Shown in pieces: positions 32,028-33,029 of a DNA stretch of 33,029 nucleotides. Both the position numbers and the translations under genes were made by a program. Where the stretch lies: assembly GCA_017504605.1 (NCBI GenBank), contig JAFVQW010000003.1, positions 1-33,029 on the forward strand, given 5' to 3'. Within the stretch, counting starts at the first letter, position 1. Each line of letters opens with the position of its first letter. The notes below the pieces were generated by a model. That model saw only the letters and a program-made list of their open reading frames with translations. It was not told the origin of the DNA and did no database searches. Source of the DNA: Clostridia bacterium. Lineage in GTDB: Bacteria > Bacillota > Clostridia > Oscillospirales > CAG-272.

Positions 32028-32723
32028 TTACTTGTCTACTCTTGACGAGGCTCGGGTCCAGTCAATCTCGGGCAAGCCGCACGATGCGAGAAACTCGTTC
32101 GCGAGGCGGAAGTGCCCCGAGCCGAAAAATCCCGCGTGAGCCGAGAGCGGGCTTGGGTGCGCGCACTCGAGTATCTTATGTATGGGATTTGTAATAAGGG
32201 CCTTTTTGGCTCTTGCATTTCTGCCCCAGAGCATAAATACTATCGGGGTCTCTCTGTCGTTTAATATGCTGATGATTTTGTCGGTGAGAATCTCCCAGCC
32301 CTGACCCTTGTGGCTCTCGGGCGAGCCCTCGCGCACGGTCAGCGTCGTGTTGAGCAAGAGCACGCCCTGCCGTGCCCAGCCGACGAGCTCGCCCGACTCG
32401 GGCGGCGTTATTCCGTACTCGTTTGCCAGCTCCTTAAATATGTTCTTAAGCGACGGCGGCTGAGGTACACCCTCCGGCACCGAGAAGCAGAGCCCGTGCG
32501 CCTGACCCGCGCCGTGATAGGGGTCCTGACCGAGAATTACCGCGCGCGTTCCTTCGGCGGGCGTATATCTCAGTGCGTTAAATATGTCGTTCATATGCGG
32601 ATAAATCCGTCTTGTCGAATACTCGACCTTTAAAAACTCGCGTAGCCTCAGGTAATAATCCTTCTTCAGCTCATCGGCCAAAAGATTATCCCAATCGTTT
32701 CCGAAGTTAACCGTGGCAGCCAC
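32028..32723 (-). CDS. ung: Uracil-DNA glycosylase
   Basis: Removes uracil from DNA in base excision repair. The 231-residue product shows GQDPYHG (65-71, with catalytic D67), [16 protein letters not shown] and [13 protein letters not shown] (uracil and DNA-binding loops), typical of family 1. Length is normal. It is followed on the minus strand by a weak hairpin (TTGGC/GCCAA, 32000-32015) and then the xpt promoter. Its own promoter is at 32738-32766. Confidence 0.97.
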   Translation of the reverse strand: MAATVNFGNDWDNLLADELKKDYYLRLREFLKVEYSTRRIYPHMNDIFNALRYTPAEGTRAVILGQDPYHGAGQAHGLCFSVPEGVPQPPSLKNIFKELANEYGITPPESGELVGWARQGVLLLNTTLTVREGSPESHKGQGWEILTDKIISILNDRETPIVFMLWGRNARAKKALITNPIHKILECAHPSPLSAHAGFFGSGHFRLANEFLASCGLPEIDWTRASSRVDK

Positions 32724-32737
32724 CCCCTTTTTCCTTT

Positions 32738-32766
32738 ATTTTACCACACCCTACGTCAAAATGCAA
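32738..32766 (-). promoter_or_regulatory. Promoter of ung
   Basis: Minus-strand TTGCAT (32761-32766), 17-base spacer, TAAAAT (32738-32743), with TGG just before the -10 (extended -10). Confidence 0.75.
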
Positions 32767-32789
32767 TAATAAAGGGCAAAAAACGGCAC

Positions 32790-32819
32790 CTGACTAATTG
32801 CGATATTATGTGTTATAAT
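32790..32819 (+). promoter_or_regulatory. Promoter with overlapping palindromic operator candidate
   Basis: CTGACT (32790-32795), 18-base spacer, TATAAT (32814-32819). The -10 box lies inside a perfect palindrome: arms CGATATTAT (32801-32809) and ATAATATCG (32815-32823) around GTGTT. No gene begins downstream within the window, so it may drive an RNA or a gene beyond the edge. Confidence 0.6.
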
Positions 32820-32825
32820 ATCGGT

Positions 32826-32950
32826 GCAACACCAAATTGATATTTAACAGATTGGGTATGGGGATATCGAAACATTAACTGACATAAATTAAATACCTAC
32901 AAGGGGCGCAGGCAGTTTTGTCTGCGCCCTATCTACTTTATAGGTATATT
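32826..32950 (+). ncRNA. Structured RNA candidate, unknown class
   Basis: The 306-base gap after ung has no plausible ORF. Past the promoter at 32790-32819, a nested structure forms: outer pair ATACCTA (about 32892-32898) with TAGGTAT (about 32940-32946), inner pair GGGCGCAG with CTGCGCCC (about 32905-32930). The inner stem is GC-rich in an otherwise AT-rich region. No T-run follows it, so it is not a simple terminator. It may be a small RNA or the leader of a gene past the right edge. I do not recognise the class. Confidence 0.35.
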
Positions 32951-32995
32951 CTATTATAAAATTCCTATTATCGCACGAATATTTTAATTTGCGTG

Positions 32996-33024
32996 TTGAT
33001 TTTTGGAATATTATGTGATATAAT
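32996..33024 (+). promoter_or_regulatory. Second promoter with the same palindrome, at right edge
   Basis: TTGATT (32996-33001), 17-base spacer, TATAAT (33019-33024). ATATTAT (33008-33014) and ATAATAT (33020-33026) form a palindrome around GTGAT, almost the same as the one at 32801-32823. The regulated gene must lie beyond the window. Confidence 0.7.
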
Positions 33025-33029
33025 ATAAA

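Overview
The window looks like chromosomal core DNA from a spore-forming Bacillota of the class Clostridia, moderately GC-rich, with most genes packed in short operons. Reasons: a stage IV sporulation gene (spoIVA), two T-box leaders controlling aminoacyl-tRNA synthetases, a tig-clpP-clpX run, a lepB-rbgA-rnhB-yraN cluster beside rplS, strong Shine-Dalgarno sites, and many sigma-A type promoters with a 17-base spacer. I see no phage, insertion sequence, CRISPR array or rRNA. I cannot name the species.

Layout. 1-1.3 kb: a tRNA-Lys with its promoter and terminator, plus two small membrane proteins. 1.3-2.9 kb: tyrS behind a Tyr T-box. 2.9-3.5 kb: a divergent P-loop nucleotide-kinase-like gene. 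3.5-5.1 kb: spoIVA with a possible sigma-E promoter. 5.1-7.2 kb: a Ser T-box, serS and a translationally coupled guanylate-kinase-like gene. 7.3-12.2 kb: a secA operon that carries two uncharacterised membrane proteins downstream. 12.3-12.8 kb: trmL. 12.8-16.0 kb: the most unusual stretch, with a COG0523 (CobW/ZNG1-type) metallochaperone GTPase carrying a Cys/His tandem-repeat metal-binding segment, then a second CobW-like GTPase fused to a DUF1980/TIGR03943-type domain, then an AraC regulator. 16.0-18.3 kb: a GH42-like glycosidase, convergent with the araC gene. 18.4-21.7 kb: clpX, clpP and tig. 21.8-22.8 kb: a metallophosphoesterase and a Cys-rich DUF1540 protein. 22.8-27.0 kb: the operon lepB-rbgA-rnhB-yraN-thrC on the minus strand, with rplS divergent from it. 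27.7-31.3 kb: a HIT protein, then an FkbM methyltransferase, a U32 peptidase-family (TrhP-type) protein and uppP. 31.3-32.7 kb: xpt and ung. 32.7-33.0 kb: a gene-free end holding two promoters that share a near-identical palindrome, with a structured RNA candidate between them.

Most genes serve translation and its quality control (tyrS, serS, trmL, tRNA-Lys, rplS, rbgA, U32/TrhP), protein export (secA, lepB), proteolysis and folding (clpXP, tig), DNA and RNA integrity (ung, rnhB, yraN), nucleotide salvage (xpt, kinases) and the cell envelope (uppP). The best candidate for a poorly described system is the 12.9-15.9 kb metal-handling module. The shared palindromic promoter pair at the right end comes second. 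Every call is from reading the sequence only; no database search was run.
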